Shown: positions 62,880 through 64,000 of the stretch, one piece after another
How positions within the stretch are numbered: position 1 is the first letter of the stretch
How the letters are laid out: the number at the start of each line of letters is the position of its first letter
Assembly: GCF_900129795.1 (NCBI RefSeq)
Contig: NZ_FQWW01000005.1
Location: forward strand, 310,001-374,000
DNA length: 64,000 nt
Direction of reading: 5' to 3'
Source: Flavobacterium sp. CF108
GTDB taxonomy: Bacteria > Bacteroidota > Bacteroidia > Flavobacteriales > Flavobacteriaceae
The notes under the pieces: generated by a model
The model's input: only the letters and a program-made list of their open reading frames with translations
Database searches by the model: none
Told to the model about the DNA's origin: nothing
Translations under genes and position numbers: made by a program

Positions 62880-63764
62880 TTAAATTTTAACCCCATTTTT
62901 CTTTTGTTTTAAAAGTTCATTCAAATATTCTCCATAACCAGATTTAACTAATGGCAAAGCTAAACTCTTCAATTGTTCATCATTAATAAACCCTTGTCTC
63001 CACGCCACTTCTTCAATGCAGCCAACCTTTAAACCTTGTCTTTCCTCAAGAACCTGAACAAAATGTCCCGCTTGCATTAAACTGTTAAAAGTTCCAGTAT
63101 CCAACCAAGCTGTACCTCTTCCTAAGACGCCAACTTTTAAATTCCCTTTTTCTAAATAGGTTTTATTCACATCTGTTATTTCATATTCTCCTCTTGCACT
63201 TGGCTTTATACTTTTAGCAATTTCAACTACTGAATTATCATAAAAATACAATCCTGGAACTGCAAAATTTGATTTTGGATTTTCTGGTTTTTCTTCAATA
63301 CTAACCGCATTAAAATTTCCATCAAATTCAACAACACCGTAACGTTCAGGATCTGAAACATGGTATGCAAAAACAACTCCCCCATTAGGTTTGGTATTAG
63401 ATCTTAATAATTCCTGCATTGTAGCTCCAAAGAATATATTATCCCCTAAAATTAATGCCACATCATCGTTCCCAATAAAATCTTCGCCAATAACAAAAGC
63501 TTGTGCTAAACCATTTGGAATTGCTTGTTCTGCATAACTAAATTCACACCCTAAATTAGAACCATCACCTAATAATTTTTTAAAATTTGGCAGATCATGA
63601 GGTGTTGAAATAATTAATATTTCATTGATTCCTACCATCATCAATGTAGATAATGGGTAATAAATCATTGGTTTATCATAAACAGGCATCATCTGCTTAC
63701 TGACTGCGAGTGTTAAGGGATGTAAACGTGTCCCCGAACCTCCAGCTAAAATTATTCCTTTCAT
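62880..63764 (-). CDS. rfbA: glucose-1-phosphate thymidylyltransferase
   Basis: This 294-residue enzyme makes dTDP-glucose, the first step of dTDP-L-rhamnose synthesis. The nucleotide-binding start [55 protein letters not shown] with [20 protein letters not shown], and [19 protein letters not shown] are all present. The length is that of the short RmlA form. It lies 67 bases after the partial rmlD gene, so both are in the same unit. Confidence 0.95.
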   Translation of the reverse strand: MKGIILAGGSGTRLHPLTLAVSKQMMPVYDKPMIYYPLSTLMMVGINEILIISTPHDLPNFKKLLGDGSNLGCEFSYAEQAIPNGLAQAFVIGEDFIGNDDVALILGDNIFFGATMQELLRSNTKPNGGVVFAYHVSDPERYGVVEFDGNFNAVSIEEKPENPKSNFAVPGLYFYDNSVVEIAKSIKPSARGEYEITDVNKTYLEKGNLKVGVLGRGTAWLDTGTFNSLMQAGHFVQVLEERQGLKVGCIEEVAWRQGFINDEQLKSLALPLVKSGYGEYLNELLKQKKNGVKI

Positions 63765-63831
63765 AATATCTTTAAGTTTTTTAGATTTTAAAAATTTGTC
63801 ACTAAATGCAGGAACAAATATTAAGATTAAT

Positions 63832-64000
63832 CTATATAATGAACATTTTTTCTAAACTATCTTTATAATTAGGAATATCAACGTTATAAGTTTGTTTTAT
63901 CTTTGTTTTACTTAACAACGAAAATATTGGTCGTCTTGCAGGAGTTGGGTAAGATGATGACGGTATTCCATAAACTTTACAATTATATTTGCCAAACTCT
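63832..64000 (-). CDS. rfbD: dTDP-4-dehydrorhamnose reductase (RmlD), 5' part outside window
   Basis: The last 55 residues are read on the minus strand, ending ...[10 protein letters not shown] with a TAG stop at 63832-63834. The segment has [20 protein letters not shown] and the following [20 protein letters not shown], which matches the C-terminus of RmlD, the enzyme that reduces dTDP-4-keto-rhamnose. Next to rmlA this is expected. The start and the catalytic SDR motif lie beyond the window. Confidence 0.85.
   Translation of the reverse strand, partial: EFGKYNCKVYGIPSSSYPTPARRPIFSLLSKTKIKQTYNVDIPNYKDSLEKMFII

Noticed and set aside
34393..64000. Glycan locus as a mobile or conjugative island
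   Set aside because: No integrase, transposase or attachment repeats are visible within the window; the AT-rich composition alone is common for surface-glycan loci.

Overview
The window is chromosomal DNA of a Flavobacterium-like bacterium (phylum Bacteroidota; the gene content resembles the F. johnsoniae group). The evidence is AT-rich sequence, starts preceded by A-rich tracts instead of Shine-Dalgarno sites, repeated matches to the Bacteroidota promoter (TTG, 17-23 bases, TAnnTTTG), a PorV/PorQ-type protein of the type IX secretion system, several families typical of Flavobacteriia (DUF5362, DUF5808, DUF4105, DUF4369), and many intergenic palindromic repeats. No rRNA, CRISPR array, prophage or transposase gene is visible.

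Region 1 (1-34.4 kb) is mostly core genome in small operons. It holds a partial fabH, a secreted S9 peptidase, an ABC ATPase, an OmpA-type lipoprotein with a lipocalin-like partner, and htpG. An unrecognised gene followed by a patatin-like phospholipase comes next, then two lipoproteins and two tandem tRNA-Thr(TGT) genes. After these come manA, an idi-queD-bcp operon, exported msrB-msrA, an exported Xaa-Pro aminopeptidase, a quinone-oxidoreductase-like enzyme, an FAD oxidoreductase and recQ. The envelope group kdsD-tatC-AhpD-like-lptB, a DUF5808 protein, pssA with a GH25 glycosidase, and a PorV/PorQ-like plus DUF4105 pair complete the region. The gaps between operons carry strong hairpin terminators and at least eight distinct palindromic repeats.

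Region 2 (34.4-64 kb) is one very long surface-polysaccharide locus, entirely on the minus strand and read from the right-hand edge to the left. It starts with dTDP-rhamnose genes (rmlD partial, rmlA) and a FlaA1/CapD-type nucleotide-sugar dehydratase. The ABC-2 exporter Wzm/Wzt follows, its ATPase carrying a C-terminal glycan-binding-like domain. Next come about 14 glycosyltransferases (GT2, GT4, GT11 and one unusual GT-B-like protein) and an FkbM methyltransferase. A nonulosonic (sialic-type) acid module neuA-neuB-neuC comes with a hexapeptide acyltransferase, and an MBOAT/SGNH acylation pair follows. An O-antigen-ligase-type membrane protein and an initiating polyprenyl-phosphate sugar transferase close the locus. 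No Wzx flippase is visible. The set fits a glycan started on undecaprenyl phosphate, assembled in the cytoplasm, decorated with rhamnose, fucose and a sialic-type sugar plus acyl and methyl groups, exported by Wzm/Wzt and ligated to an acceptor. Many of the genes overlap by 1-26 bases or lie a few bases apart, which suggests translational coupling.

No clearly new defence or mobile system was found. The parts least explained by known families are the 8.2-10.4 kb gene pair, the GT-B-like protein at 41.7-43.1 kb, the SGNH partner with an apparently altered catalytic motif, and the repeat families.
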